Below are positions 19,631 to 30,887 of a stretch of 64,000 nt of DNA, piece after piece. The position numbers were made by a program, and so were the translations under genes. Each line of letters starts with the position of its first letter. The first letter of the stretch is position 1. Location: the NCBI GenBank assembly GCA_963556495.2, contig OY747703.1, forward strand, positions 56,824,796-56,888,795, in the 5' to 3' direction. The DNA comes from Valencia hispanica (lineage: Eukaryota > Chordata > Actinopteri > Cyprinodontiformes > Valenciidae). The notes beneath the pieces are model-generated. The model had not been told where the DNA came from. It saw nothing but the letters and a program-made list of their open reading frames with translations, and did no database searches.

Positions 19631-21479
19631 CAGAAATGAACTAAAATACATAACATAATGTCACTTATTTTTAGTGTGCTACGATTGATTGCTTGATTTA
19701 TTGATTGATTTCTAAAGTGCATGTAGAGAGGGAAAAAAACATCAACTAGGCAAGGAACATGCAAACTGTCTTTTGTGGGTGTAAAATAATTATTAAGTAT
19801 ATCATTTAATAAAACACCTGTATTTGCTGGTTTAAATATAAAAACTGGTCATCCAAGGTTGTGAAATGATCTCTCTCTCTCTATCTCTGACTTTTCTTTA
19901 GAAACATTTTCTGAATGGATTTCTGGAGAAGCTTGAAACCTCCATTGTTCAGCCTACCTCACTTTTCTAAGTACAAGAGGTGTCTGTGTGTAATGAAGTC
20001 GAAAGCATTTAAAAACTTAGATAGGAAATGAACAGAGTACCTTCAATATCCATGCAAATGGCTTGTTTCCTCAGGATGGTTTAGATAAATCACTGATTCA
20101 TGCCAAGAGTCTGCAGCCTTCCAGTGTTTGTACGTCATGGTATCCAGTGAGATCGCCACACCTGACAGAAGACCTCCTCCTTTCACATGATTATCCGTAG
20201 CTACTCAGAACAAGGCGTTTGAAACATCTGAAAAAATAGTAAAAATGCAATCACTGTGTGGACGGAATAGTAATGATGGCACGTCAGACAATCCTTGGCA
20301 AACTTTTTTGCCAGATTACTCTAATAAAAACCTCCCAGATCTCTGTGTTAATGTGCAACCTTTTTCTTTAGAAAGCACATTTTTGCAGTTAATTTTTGAT
20401 GCCCTGTGAACTTTTTGTTAAGAAGTGTAAAGAGAAAACTTTACTTAGATGTAACCACCTGGTGAACCTTCCTCTGATGCACCAGACCCCAGAACATTCC
20501 TCAGGATCCTCCTTTAACAGATGTTCCTCAGGCCTGTCATTCCTCATCTGCTGCAGTTCCTTTACATGTTTCTACTCTCATCAGGACCAAGCAGATTGTT
20601 TTGCTCTCTGGATTTTCAGCAGTTTGTCATTTTCAAAGTTTTCTTGCATGTAATAAAGTGATGAATGGACCGGAAAAGCCACAGATGCTCTGAAATCCAT
20701 GTGAGACATGATCAGCCTGTATTTCTTTTTTTCTTTTAGCCGTTTCATTTTTGTACCGAAGACAGACAGAATCCAGCCAGGCCCCATCCAGCACTGATGG
20801 AAAGAATCAACATTTTCTTTTTGGTTTTATTTTAAATCAGTCACTTTAATCCCCATTTCAACACCTAGAAATTTTTATTGAAAATGTGAAAACTTAATTT
20901 CTTTATTTCACTGCGATAAAGTTTAAGCCTTTACATCTTCCTTTCAAGCAGCTGAACGTTGTATCTTGTTTAAACATGCTTAGGTCTACAGTCCTAAGCT
21001 TTCTAAGTTTTTCTTTGGACGTTGGCTGCTTTTTCTTTAAGAAGAGTAGAAAACTCTGAGAGATTGACAGCGTCTGGAAGTCATGTCTTTAAGTGAAAGG
21101 AAAATCTTGGAGAACTCCCACAAAGTCGCACACAAGCCCCTAAACTTTTCTTTTCAATGTGGATGAAAAATGAAAAGCAAATAATACGTCCTGATATAGA
21201 AAGAAAGATTTGGGTTTCTCAGGTCAGTACGACTTCCTCCCTCACCCTCGGATCCAACCCACAGGTAGGGATCAGCTGACAGCTCTGTCCCTCTCCTGGA
21301 CTTTGCTGGACATACAGAAGAAAAAATAAGTAAGATGAGAATGCAGAGAAAGGATCCTTCAAGGTTTGAAGGTCTGTTATCTCTACTCTACTCTTCCTCT
21401 CTTTGTAAACTAACGACTCCACCTCAGCAACCCATCTGTCAAACCAAAAACCCTTGGTACTGGTCTGACCCAGGACGGT
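19631..21479. other. Unassigned intergenic stretch
   Basis: I recognise no gene, RNA or mobile element here. Short conflicting frames at 20396-20787 and 21219-21422 have no known domain. A TCTCTCTCTC run lies at about 19870. Confidence 0.4.
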
Positions 21480-21848
21480 GATGAGTCCTCACACAGACAG
21501 GAGGTGGATCATCTGGTTCACCTGGACTGTAACCTGCTCAAGACGTTCCGGTTCCTAGAAACCACCTTATCTCTGGACCTAAATCAGTCCTCACACATAG
21601 ACACTGTTCAGAAGAAGGTCCAGCAGAGACTGGACGTCCTGCAGCAACTCAAGAAAATCAACCGGCCACAGGAGCTGTTCAGTCTCTCCTGTGTTCGTCC
21701 ATCACTCTGTGGTTTGGCTCGTCCACAGAACAGGACCGGTCCAAACTCCAACAAACAATTAGATCTGAGAAGGGATCACCAGGGCTGACCTTCCCTCCAT
21801 CTAGGACTCATGAATGTCTAGGGTCAGGAAAAGGGTAGCTAACATATC
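21480..21848 (+). mobile_element. Jockey-superfamily LINE, C-terminal RT fragment
   Basis: The + strand encodes a LINE thumb/C-terminal region: TTLSLDLNQSSHIDTVQKKV, then QQRLDVLQQLKKINRPQEL, then remnants of the WFGSSTEQDR motif in a shifted frame and SRVRKRVANIS near 21814-21845. It is related in architecture to family C (5890-6918) but clearly diverged from it. It is truncated at both ends, and the right end is cut at the Harbinger element. Confidence 0.7.
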
Positions 21849-21851
21849 TAA

Positions 21852-22580
21852 GGGTGTATTCAGACCAGAAAAGTCCTTTGGTCTGCTGGTTTGGTCCGGA
21901 CCAAAAGCAGACTTAATTTTTTTTTTGTTTGGTGCGGTTCGCATTCACACTGTACTTTTTGCAAGTGAACTATATTTTGTAAACACATCCACGCATGTGA
22001 CGATCGGTGCGGCCATTGGACAGCAATGACTAAGGTGGTGCACAGATTGCAGACCCAGAAATGGAGGAAAACATGGAAGGAGACGATGTGCTCTGCGCAT
22101 TTCTGCTGTTATTGGAGCTGCAAAATCATATTGAGTGCCAAGAGCAGCTCATTCAACGCAGGTTTCACGACGCTCTGTTTCAAATTTTGGAAAGGCGTCG
22201 GGGAATGCGTACAGTAACCCGAAGGAGAGGATGTGCTCTGCGTGCCCTGACCCACAACATGCTGGCAGCAGTGTGGCTAAACAGTAAATGGAGGATCAGG
22301 TATGAACTTAACTTGCTACGGTGGCTTGCTAAGCCCAAAATATATCCTGGAGTTGGTTCGGATCGACAGTGGTTTGTATTCACACCTGAAGCGAACCGCA
22401 TCAGAGTCCGTTTGGAAGCGGACCGAGACCACCTCAAAAAGTGGGTCTCGGTCCGGTTCTCTGATCCGCACCAGGATTCGTTTGTGTGTATTCACACCTG
22501 CATAAAAGGTCCGGACCAGCGTTCGAAACGAACCCTGGTCCGTTTAAAGTGGACCAAACAGTGCAGGTCTGAATACACCC
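21852..22580. mobile_element. PIF/Harbinger-type element, TAA target duplication
   Basis: A perfect 15-bp terminal inverted repeat (GGGTGTATTCAGACC at 21852-21866; GGTCTGAATACACCC at 22566-22580) is flanked by TAA on both sides (21849-21851 and 22581-22583). A 3-bp TAA target is the Harbinger preference. The subterminal regions are full of GGTCCG and CGGACC words in both orientations. An internal + frame from 22061 begins with an acidic, leucine-rich stretch and an arginine-rich RRRFHDALFQILERRRG-like part, which resembles the N-terminus of Harbinger transposases but lacks any catalytic domain. Probably non-autonomous. Confidence 0.82.
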
Positions 22581-22583
22581 TAA

Positions 22584-23219
22584 AGATCACACACAACCTG
22601 GACACAAACTGTTTTGACTTTTACCTTCAGATCGCGCCACAGAGTGCTATCTACTTAAACCAGTGTAATGGCAAAAAATAGTATCTCAGGGTTTCCATTA
22701 TAAAGAAGACTTGAGTCCAAGAAGGCGTTTAAGTATTTAATTCAAACATGTCTGGCCAGACACGGAGGGGACAGAGTTACTCGTCCATCACCCTAACCAA
22801 CCTTTCTAACTAACCGCTTAAATAGTATTCAGCAATCATTGTTTATCTCTGTAGATGTCTTCTCCAACGTTCACGCCCGCCTCCAGAGTAACTGCTTCAT
22901 GCGAGTCATAGCAACGCATAAAGCAGCTCATCCGAAGGCCAGACTGTTATCTTACTGCCCCGGCGTCTGTCTCTCTGGTGACCTGACACATATATCTTTC
23001 TCATAACATTAAGCTGGAACAATAAGCTTGTCATTTCCTTAGATGCATTCACTAAACAGAGAATATACACTTAATTCCTAATTGCATAACAATTTTCCAC
23101 CACACCAGCTGCCACAGAGAGAGTTTCCTTCTCCAGTAGGCTGTCTTTCTGATAAACATCTAATGGCCCTTTTCCCCTAGCGCCTACTCAGCACAACTCG
23201 ACTCATTTCCACTGGTTCT
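22584..23219. other. Unassigned stretch, possible old LTR-like sequence
   Basis: No gene. The part 22690-23110 (from about GAAGGCGTTTAAGTATTTAA to TTGCATAACAATTTTCCACC) has the look of a solo LTR on the minus strand, but no flanking duplication or second copy is present to support it. About 23165-23215 (CCCTTTTCCCCTAGCGCC) resembles the terminus of a common fish DNA repeat and recurs loosely near 9600. Confidence 0.3.
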
Positions 23220-23665
23220 AGTTAGTGGCCAAGGTCATCCTGAGCTATCTCTGTAGTTATGCTGCTATAGGCTCTGCTAGTTTTCTCTTCTACTACTCTC
23301 CAGTTGCATAATTTGCTCTCAGTGTTTTTCTCTCCATAGAAGCTACACCTGGTCTGGTATTCTGCTTAGCTACAATGCCCTGTTGGACTGGGGTGGATCC
23401 CAGTGACTGAACATCCTCCGTGTCCTGTTATCAACTTTTTATTTTCTTTAATATAGAAAGTTCTCTTATATCAGATCTTCTGTTCTTTCTTTGTTTCTGC
23501 TCTGTCTTCTCGAACCCCAGATGGTCATGGTAGAAGGCCGCTCGTACTGAGCCAGGTTCTGGTTCTGCTGGAGGTTTCTTCCTGTTAAAGGGGAGTTTTT
23601 CTTCTCCACTGTCGCTACATTCTTGCTCAGTATGAGGGATTGCGAAGCTATAAGCAACAATCAGT
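23220..23665 (+). mobile_element. L2 family A 3'UTR fragment
   Basis: It matches 50255-50755, 59400-59665 and the complement of 63040-63540. Shared blocks are AAGGTCATCCTGAGCTATCT, GTGTTTTTCTCTCCATAGAA, TGGAGGTTTCTTCCTGTTAA and GCTCAGTATGAGGGATTG. The terminal (GAATT) tail is absent here. Untranslated. Confidence 0.8.
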
Positions 23666-23941
23666 CTGCCATATTTAAAAACTCAGTGAAGCGACTGGAC
23701 GTGTTGAGAGTTGACAGAACGATACTGGCAACACAGAAACAATACCATGGTCCAATACTGTGATCTAGGCGTTTCGGTGCTTGGTGGCTGACGATAGGAT
23801 TCAGATGGAGCTAATAGCAATGAAAAGGTGTTTAAAGAGTAAAGAGGTGTCAGAGCTGATGGCCTCTCACAGCCACTAGTCAGAGATTTGGACCATGAAT
23901 GCTTCTTCTTCTGCTGTTTTTCTTCCAGGGGGCAAAATGTA

Positions 23942-25323
23942 CAGTCGTGCCAAAAGTTTTGAGAATGACACAAATATTAGTTTTCACAAAGTTTGCTGCA
24001 AAACTACTTTTAGATCTTTGTTTCAGTTGTTTCTGTGATGTACTCAAATATAATTACAAGCACTTTATACATTTCAAAGGCTTTTATTGACAATTGCATG
24101 ACATTTATGCAAAGAGTTAGTATTTGCAGTGTTGGCCCTTCTTTTTCAGGACCTCTGCAATTCGACTGGGCATGCTCTCAATCAACTTCTGGGCCAAATC
24201 CTGACTGATAGCAACCAATTCTTTCATAATCACTTCTTGGAGTTTGTCAGAATTAGTGGGTTTTTGTTTGTCCACCCGCCTCTTGAGGACTGACCACAAG
24301 TTCTAAACGGGATTAAGATCTGGGGAGTTTCCAGGCCATGGACCCAAAATTTCAACGTTTTGGTCCCCGAGCCACTTAGTTATCACTTTTGCCTTATGGC
24401 ACGGTGCTCCATCGTGTTGGAAAATGCATTGTTCTTCACCAAACTGTTGTTGGATTGTTAGTAGAAGTTGCTGTTGGAGGCTGTTTTGGTACCATTCTTT
24501 AGTCATGGCTGTTTTTTTGGGCTAAATTGTAAGTGAGCCCACTCCCTTGGATGAGAAGCAACCCCACACATGAATGGTCTCAGGATGCTTTACTGTTGGC
24601 ACGACACGGGACTGATGGTAGCGCTCACCTTTTCTTCTCTGGACAAACCTTTTTTTTTAGATGCCCCAAACAATCGGAAAGAGGCTTCATGGGAGAATAT
24701 GACTTTGCCCCAGTCCTCAGCAGTCCATTCACCAGACTTTCTGCAGAAGATCAATCTGTCCCTGATGTTTTTTTGGAGAGAAGTGGCTTCTTTGCTGCTC
24801 TTCTTGACACCAGGCCATCTTCCAAAAGTCTTCGCCTCACTGTGTGTGTAGATGCGCTCACACCTGCCTACTGCCATTCCTGAGCAAGCTCTGCACTGGT
24901 GACACTCCGATCCCGCGGCTGAATCCTCTTTAGGAGACGATCCTGGCGCTTGCTGGACTTTCTTGGACGCCCTGAAGCCTTCTTAACAAGAATTTAACCT
25001 CTTTCCTTGAAGTTCTTGATAATCCTATAAATTGATGATTTAGGTGCAATTTTAGTAGCCACAATATCCTTCCCTGTGCCTTTTATGCAACGCAATGATG
25101 GCTGCACGCGTTTCTTTGCAGGTCACCATGGTTAACAATGGAAGAACAATGATTTCAAGCATAACCCTCCTTTTAACATGTCAAGTCTGCCATTCTAAGG
25201 ACTATGCAATTTATCTGATCACTGTTCATAACATTTTGGAGTATATGCAAATTACTATTATAAAAACTTAAGCAGCAACTTTTCCAATTTCCAATATGTA
25301 TGTAATTCTCTTGGCCACGACTG
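23942..25323 (-). mobile_element. Tc1/mariner transposon with TIRs and TA target sites
   Basis: The ends CAGTCGTGCCAAAAG and (complement of right end) CAGTCGTGGCCAAGAG are inverted, and TA flanks both (23940-23941 and 25324-25325). On the minus strand a broken transposase is seen. 24590-24877 has WTAEDWGKVIFSHEASFRLFG, with the first catalytic Asp region altered to SHEASF. 24303-24506 has IFQHDGAPCHKAKVI with the second Asp, and GNSPDLNPV. 24117-24299 starts MWSVLKRRVD and carries the C-terminus. An internal stop splits the last two parts and the DNA-binding N-terminus (about 24900-25100) is degraded. It is a dead copy. Confidence 0.9.
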
Positions 25324-25930
25324 TACAGTTCCATCAATAAAGCAACGCCATCGCAGAACATCACTCCACACCATAGACTGTATATCAAATGGACGAAAGC
25401 TCTGTAATATTGTAGGTTTCTTAAGAGCTGAATTGAAGCCCAATGGGCGGTTCCCACCACCGCCATCTTGGCCGTGTCACGAGTCTCGTTACTCCCAGAA
25501 AATAAGAAAAATTGGCAAAGGGTTGGAGCTGAGAGTGGGGCTGCGAGGGTGGGGTGATGATTGACACTAATCAAACTCTGAGCCAATATAGCTACGAGCT
25601 AGCGGAGCTAACCAAAGCTAACAGGTTGGTGGGCGCTTTAATCCAGAAAACCCCGGATGAGCGACTCTACTACCTCTCTGTCTTCTAGACATATTTAATA
25701 ATTTGTCAAATAAAATCATGAAGCCTTGTTGCTCCATAACTTTCACTAAAACAATGTGAATTTGAATCAAAACAAAATGATTAATAATCAATATGTAAAG
25801 TCAAGAAGAAATGTGATCATTTCAACCCATTTTTCGACCAAGCAGCTTTATCTTAAATGCACAGCAGAAATATAATTTTTACTACCAAAATTTTTTTTTT
25901 TTAATTGAACAAAGACTTCTTGGACAGTCT

Positions 25931-26228
25931 TACCCCCAATTTCCACCTCATGCTCTAGTCAATGAGAGCATTTCCACTGCCGCCGCCGAGCGGCGCCAGG
26001 CGCCGGCAGCCGTTTCGCCATCGGGCAAAAATAGGATTGATTCTATTTTTGCTGGACGCCGGAGCAAGTCTGCAGTCAGTCTACACAAATCACTAAGCAT
26101 CAGCAGGATATAGAACAACCATATTTCCGGGTGTGGAGCGGATCAAGAGCGCTTGCAGTGGAAAATGCGAACGGCTCCGGAGTGCGTGGCGGACCGGAGC
26201 GAAGTGCATGCAGTGGAAATTGGGGGTA
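25931..26228. mobile_element. Short inverted-repeat DNA element (TIR with CCCCCAATTTCCAC)
   Basis: The 18-base word CTTACCCCCAATTTCCAC at 25929-25946 is exactly the reverse complement of GTGGAAATTGGGGGTAAG at 26213-26230. TA lies just inside both outer ends, consistent with a TA target site. The interior has GC-rich palindromic segments (25980-26010, GCCGCCGAGCGGCGCC). It is non-coding. Superfamily uncertain. Confidence 0.7.
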
Positions 26229-26486
26229 AGTGCAATCCATACCACAGTAAGACATCTTTGTCCAATAAGAGCACGATTAACATCCGAACACGAAATGGCC
26301 TTACTGTTAACTTGAGGCCTAGGCTGATGGCCTTCCCTCACGCTGACGGCTCATCTGAGACCTGTCAATCAAAAGGACACACCCCTTATTATTCATAATT
26401 TCAAGCTTATATTACAATTAAATAGATTAGTTATAAAAAGAATTCACCCCCTCAGGGTTGTCATGATGGTAAACTTGACCTATTAA

Positions 26487-27076
26487 AGCAACACTATGTA
26501 GTTTTTCAACTTTCATAATATATTTCCTAGACCCTTGTGATATTACATCGACTTACAATAGGTTGAATGACATGCATGCCATAGCCTGACGGGGTCTGTA
26601 TCGCTTTTACTGGCACTACGTAACTTCGTGGTGCGGGTAGTAACCTGTGCACAAAAAGAACTACAACATTCGACTTTACGGCATACCTCACTTCCGCCCC
26701 CCTATCCACTGTCAAATAAAACAAACAAAACCTTAAAAAAATAAAAGCATTAGCCAATAGGCTGCTATAATGACACTGGCTTGTAAATGTGAGCTACACA
26801 ATCTTTTAGCGTTTGAAGAAAAAAAACAAAACATGACAGCTCTACGCCGCCGTACATATGACATGATGAAATATAGAAAATGTACCTGTGATGAAGACAT
26901 TTGACACGCAATGAAGGCTGACCAAGACGTGAAATCTGTAATGTTAGACGCTATCGCTTGTCAATGCACGTGAATCCCCTGGTGTAACCATAACAGATTT
27001 TACGACAGTAGTAGAAAGCAATACCTTTTTCCCAACTGTAGGGGGACCCGGGGAGCAAAACTTACATAGTGTTGCT
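26487..27076. mobile_element. TTAA-flanked (piggyBac-like) non-autonomous element
   Basis: The ends AGCAACACTATGTAGTTTTT and, at the right, AAAACTTACATAGTGTTGCT form inverted repeats, flanked by TTAA on both sides (26483-26486 and 27077-27080). TTAA is the target of piggyBac-type transposases. The element is 590 bp without a transposase. It lies inside the larger repeat 25370-27240. Confidence 0.75.
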
Positions 27077-27240
27077 TTAAACCCAAAATGGTTTTTTGAA
27101 CCAGGCTCTTATTTCTGTTGTGAAGTTGGCATTTTTTACATGGGAGTCAATGGGAACCAGCTCCTCTCTGCAGCCAGCCCCTAGTGGATGAGGGGGAGAA
27201 CTGCAATGTTTGTCACTTCCGCATTGGCATCACATTTAGC

Positions 27241-28529
27241 CAGCTGACTTTGCCCCTTGCTCTATGCACACATTACTTTTTCTCCTGTTTATATGTTTAT
27301 ATTTAAAATGTCTCTTTTGGGAGCAAAATGGAACTAAAGTCTAATTCCTTACTTGTGCAACCTGGCAAATAAAGCTGATCCTGATTTAGTTCCTACAAGA
27401 GTTGCTTATAAGCCAATTAATGCATTTTTAAGGGGTTGTCCAAATTAAAGGGGTCCTAATCAGCGTTTCTTGGGCTTTTTGAACATATTTTCAAAGATTT
27501 TGTTTGGACTTCGTCTGCTTTTTCACTCACTTTTAGTCCTGACCTTGTTTCTGATCATGTCAGCTGCACTATGTTCTTAAATTAAAGACAAAAGAAGAAA
27601 AGAAGAAGTATCTGGCATAAAATAACTGAAACAGATGGACAGTATCTGAAAGTTGTTTCTTTAGGAGAAAGGAAATACCTCCAGAAAGCCTAAAATTAGA
27701 TTTACTGGAAGCGAAATATGAAGAAATGACTGCAGGGATGTCTTCCGTGTAAAGACCTTCTTTCCAGATGTAAAGTTCTTTGAAAACAAATGAATTTCTT
27801 TTCTCTTCTTTTTAGATGTGTTCTGTTAAAGGCATCTGTCAGATGCGAGTCTTTCATGGTAAATCATTGCGTGCTCAGGTGACAACGACTGCTAAAATAG
27901 TATCACCTCCTAGCGTCTACAGTTACATCAGACAAGTCCAATACTTCCTCCCACTCCCCAGTTCAGTTGGTCTCCCATTGTCCTCGACAAAAGAACTTGA
28001 CACTTTGAATTGCAGGATGTGATGGACCGCCTTTGAGGTCAGAAGCCTTTACCGGTGTACTGGTTTCATCCCAGCCCAGCCAAGCTTCCAGCCTTGAATA
28101 GGCACTCCGTACTTGTGTGTGTGAAGCATTATTAGGTGGGGAGTCACAAAGCCATTGTGGGAAAGATGCCTCCGAAGACTGTCTGCTTCCACACGGGGAG
28201 GGTGGCCTTTTTGTCTTGATTCACATGCAGTAGTTCTCATTTATGCGTCAGGACTTGATTTTTTATTATTATTCGTAGCAGAAAAACAATCATTTTTCAG
28301 AGCTGCAGAAATGATGAGAAAACGAGCAGAAAGTGAATTAGTTGCCTGAGACGGATAGAACTCAGGCTTGTTTTTAATAAATAATAAAAATGAAGTCATA
28401 CTGATGGAAATAATCTGTCATAGTGTCCTACAAAAGCATTCAGATCCCTTTAGGTTTTCACATTTTGTCAAGTTAGAAGGTTTCTAAATACTTAAAAAAA
28501 ATATCTGAAACTCCTGGATTTCTAGTCAC
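27241..28529. other. Unassigned intergenic stretch upstream of dkk2
   Basis: No gene or classified repeat. The interval 28080-28240 (around GAAGCATTATTAGGTGGGGA and GAAAGATGCCTCCGAAGACT) is compositionally balanced and single-copy in the window and could be regulatory, but nothing proves it. Confidence 0.35.
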
Positions 28530-28985
28530 TAGGGGTGTAACGGTACATGTACTCGTATCCATATTCTTTGGTACGCAACGTTTGGTATGGCACAGAGGCG
28601 TACCAAGCTTTCACTCGGAAGCTTAACTGCGTTACACTTTAGCCAGCAACACACACGACTTTTTAAACAAATTCAGTGCTAGTAAAGTTATGACCAGAGA
28701 CTGTTTTCATTAAGAGTAGAAACTTGAATGCTCGCTTCCATTGTCAAAGCCTCCAGCCGTAGGACACCAATTGGCTGCCCTCGTTGGTGCCGTTCTCTTA
28801 ACGTAGCATTAAATTATAAGCAGACTGGACATCTGACTGTAATAATATGGGTTGGAAATGTTTCTTCCAGGAATTAGCCAGTGACGTTTGCATTGTTTTG
28901 CAGCAGCAGCTGGAAGCTGAACGAAAGGAGCACCGCCCCCATCACAATGTCCCACATAAATACTAGAATAAAGTTGGCTGGCTGT
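28530..28985. mobile_element. hAT fragment of the TAGGGGTGTAACGG type
   Basis: It starts CTAGGGGTGTAACGGTACAT and matches the left part of the element at 15642 (GGTACG-AACGTTTGGTA, GGCGTACC, TAGCCAGCAACACA). From 28756 the sequence matches 37655-37860 (GTTGGTGCCGTTCTCTTAAC, GACTGTAATAAT). No right terminus is present; it stops near the Rex3 tail. Confidence 0.6.
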
Positions 28986-29055
28986 ACGGTCAGGGTTATT
29001 GAGCGGCTGTTTTCTTAGGTAGACGACTGTTTTCTGGGTCTGACAATAATCTACA

Positions 29056-29990
29056 CCATCCATCCATCCATCCATCCATCCATCCATCCATCCATCCATC
29101 ATCTTCTTCTTAATCCAGGGTCGGCTCAGCAGGCTAAGTGGAGTGGCCCGGACTTCCTCTTTCTACAGCGACCTGGTCCAGCTCCTCCGGGGGAATCCCA
29201 AGGAGTTCCCAGGCCAGTTGAGAAACATAGTCCCTCCAGCGTCCTGGGTCCTGGGTCTTCCTCTGGGTCTCCTCCTGGTGGGACGTGCCCAGAACCCCTC
29301 ACCAGGGAGGCGTCCAGGAGGGATCCTAACCAGATGAATGAACCACCTCAACTGGCTCATCTCAAAGTAGAGGAGCAGCGGCTCTACTCTCAGCCCCTCC
29401 TGGATGACTGAGTTTCTCACCCTATCTCTAAAGGAGAGCCCAGCCACCCTGAGGACGAAACTCATTTTGGCTGCTTGTATCTGTGATCTCGTTCTTTCAG
29501 TCACTACCCAGACCTTGTGACCACAGGTGAGGGTAGGAACATAGATCAACAGAGAGCTTCACCTTTTAGCTCAGCTCTCTCTTCACCATGACAGACCGGT
29601 GCTGCTCTCCCATCTCTGCAGACGCCGCTCTGTCGATCCAACCGTCGATCTCCTGCTCCAATTTTTTTCCTCATTTGTGAACAAGACCACGAGATACATA
29701 AAACTCCTCCACTTGGGGCAGGACCTCGTTCCCGACCCAGAGAAGGCGCTCTACCTTTTTCCGGCTCAAAACCATGGTCTCGGATTTGGAGGTCTTGATT
29801 TTTATCCCAGCACCCCTCACCACACTCGTTTGGGAACTGCTCCGGTTGAAGCTGGAGATCACGGTCTGATGAAGCCAACAGAACCACACCATCTGCAAAA
29901 AGCAGAGACCTGGAGATCCGGAAGTCACCAAAATGGATCCCCTCAACCTAAATTAAGTATTATCTGGAAGCAGCTGGTTACACTGGATAT
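29056..29990 (-). mobile_element. Rex3 LINE (RTE clade), 5'-truncated, with (GATG)n tail
   Basis: On the minus strand (about 29950-29150) the RT C-terminal region of Rex3 is clear: KIKTSKSETMVLSRKKVE, LPQVEEFYVSRG, IYVPTLTCGHKVWVVTERTR, SQIQAAKMSFVLRVAGLSF and GRRPRTQ-like GRPRTQDAG near the end. The 3' terminus is the pure (CCAT)n run at 29056-29100, which is (GATG)n on the coding strand, the known Rex3 tail. Frameshifts (for example near 29550 and 29680) make it inactive. It lies about 0.6 kb upstream of the dkk2 promoter candidate. Confidence 0.9.
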
Positions 29991-30615
29991 TATTTAGGGC
30001 TATCAGTATGCAGGCTCAAATAGTTTTGCACCAAATGTACCTCCATTGATCAGAGTAAAAAGGGTATGGAAATAGATGCCACAGTTATTAGTGTTTTATT
30101 TGTAAGACATTTTGAGAACCGTATTATTTTCCTCCCACTTTACGTTTTTGAATCATTTTGTTTCAATCACATGAAATCCTGATAAAACACACTGAGGTTT
30201 GTGTTTACGGGACAAAATGTGGAGAAGTTGAAGAGGTCTTTAATACCATAAACCAGCCTCCATATTACCTGGACTGTCTCTTCTCATCGCGTCTGCAGCA
30301 GAGGGAAAATCCCTGTTTTTATTCGACATTATGGAACCTGAATCAACCCTAAATTACTCGTGAGTCTCATATAAGGAACCTATTACAGTAAAGACGGAAA
30401 AGTTTCATCCGTCTTACAATGACCCTTTTTAAACCAGCCAAACTGACTTTTTCTTTTACTTCTTTTTCCCCCATCTTACCTCCCAGTAAAAAGGGTCAAG
30501 TGCTGCGTTAAAACACACACTGTATAATTTTATAGGCTTTTCCCGACGGAGGCTCCTGGAGTCGGAGTGGAGGAGCAGCGCACAGATCAGTTTCAGTCTT
30601 TGTCAGATGCTGAAT
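29991..30615. other. dkk2 upstream flank, no element recognised
   Basis: Non-repetitive sequence between the Rex3 copy and the dkk2 promoter candidate. It becomes more GC-rich after 30540 (GACGGAGGCTCCTGGAGTCG). Its position makes it the likely proximal promoter region. No specific factor site is claimed. Confidence 0.4.
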
Positions 30616-30680
30616 GGGGGCGGAGGAAGAAAACTCATTAGAGTCCTATAAAAAAGAAAAAAGTGTCTGAGATTATAAAG
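30616..30680 (+). promoter_or_regulatory. dkk2: Candidate dkk2 core promoter (GC box and TATA)
   Basis: GGGGGCGG at 30616-30623 is a GC box. TATAAAAA at 30647-30654 and a second TATAAAG at 30674-30680 are TATA-like. The start of transcription would fall near 30675-30710, giving a 5'UTR of about 180-210 bases before the ATG at 30888. This is a prediction from motif and position; no transcript evidence is available. Confidence 0.5.
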
Positions 30681-30788
30681 GAGCCTGTTGGAGCCACTCA
30701 GAGCCTGACGGAGACCCGGTGGAAACCTCCTCACACACTCCACAATCCTGAAACTTCCCTGTTTCTCAGTGCGCTCTGTGCGTGGCGC

Positions 30789-30821
30789 ATGGACTGTGCC
30801 GGGGCGCACGCTTCCCACTAA
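30789..30821 (+). other. Upstream ORF of 10 codons in the dkk2 5'UTR
   Basis: An ATG at 30789 opens a 10-codon frame ending in TAA at 30819-30821, 66 bases before the dkk2 start. If the mRNA begins upstream of it, as the TATA position suggests, it could lower translation of the main frame. Whether it is translated is unknown. Confidence 0.4.
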
Positions 30822-30887
30822 CACATAAACTGTAGGTTGCTCCACAGGACAAAACTTTTTTGATTATTATTTTTAATAATTTAAAGG

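Larger units (their letters stand above)
25370..27240. repeat. Second member of the CATAGACTGTATATC repeat family, with two nested elements
   Basis: The left block CATAGACTGTATATCAAATGG (25373-25393) and the right block ACATGGGAGTCAATGGGAAC match 16740-16760 and 18288-18310. The THAP region is not visible in this copy. It has been interrupted by the elements at 25931-26228 and 26487-27076. Open frames on both strands within it carry no recognised domain. Confidence 0.5.

Noticed and set aside
19428..19764. Open frames of poly-Ser, poly-Leu, poly-Glu and poly-Lys on both strands
   Set aside because: They are produced by the TTC/GAA microsatellite in every frame and have no flanking coding sequence.
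22061..22681. A 206-aa + frame as a host gene
   Set aside because: It lies inside an element with exact TIRs and a TAA duplication and continues past the element end. At most it is a transposase N-terminal remnant.
29599..29997. A 132-aa + frame opposite Rex3
   Set aside because: It is the antisense of the Rex3 RT region, whose minus-strand translation carries the family motifs.
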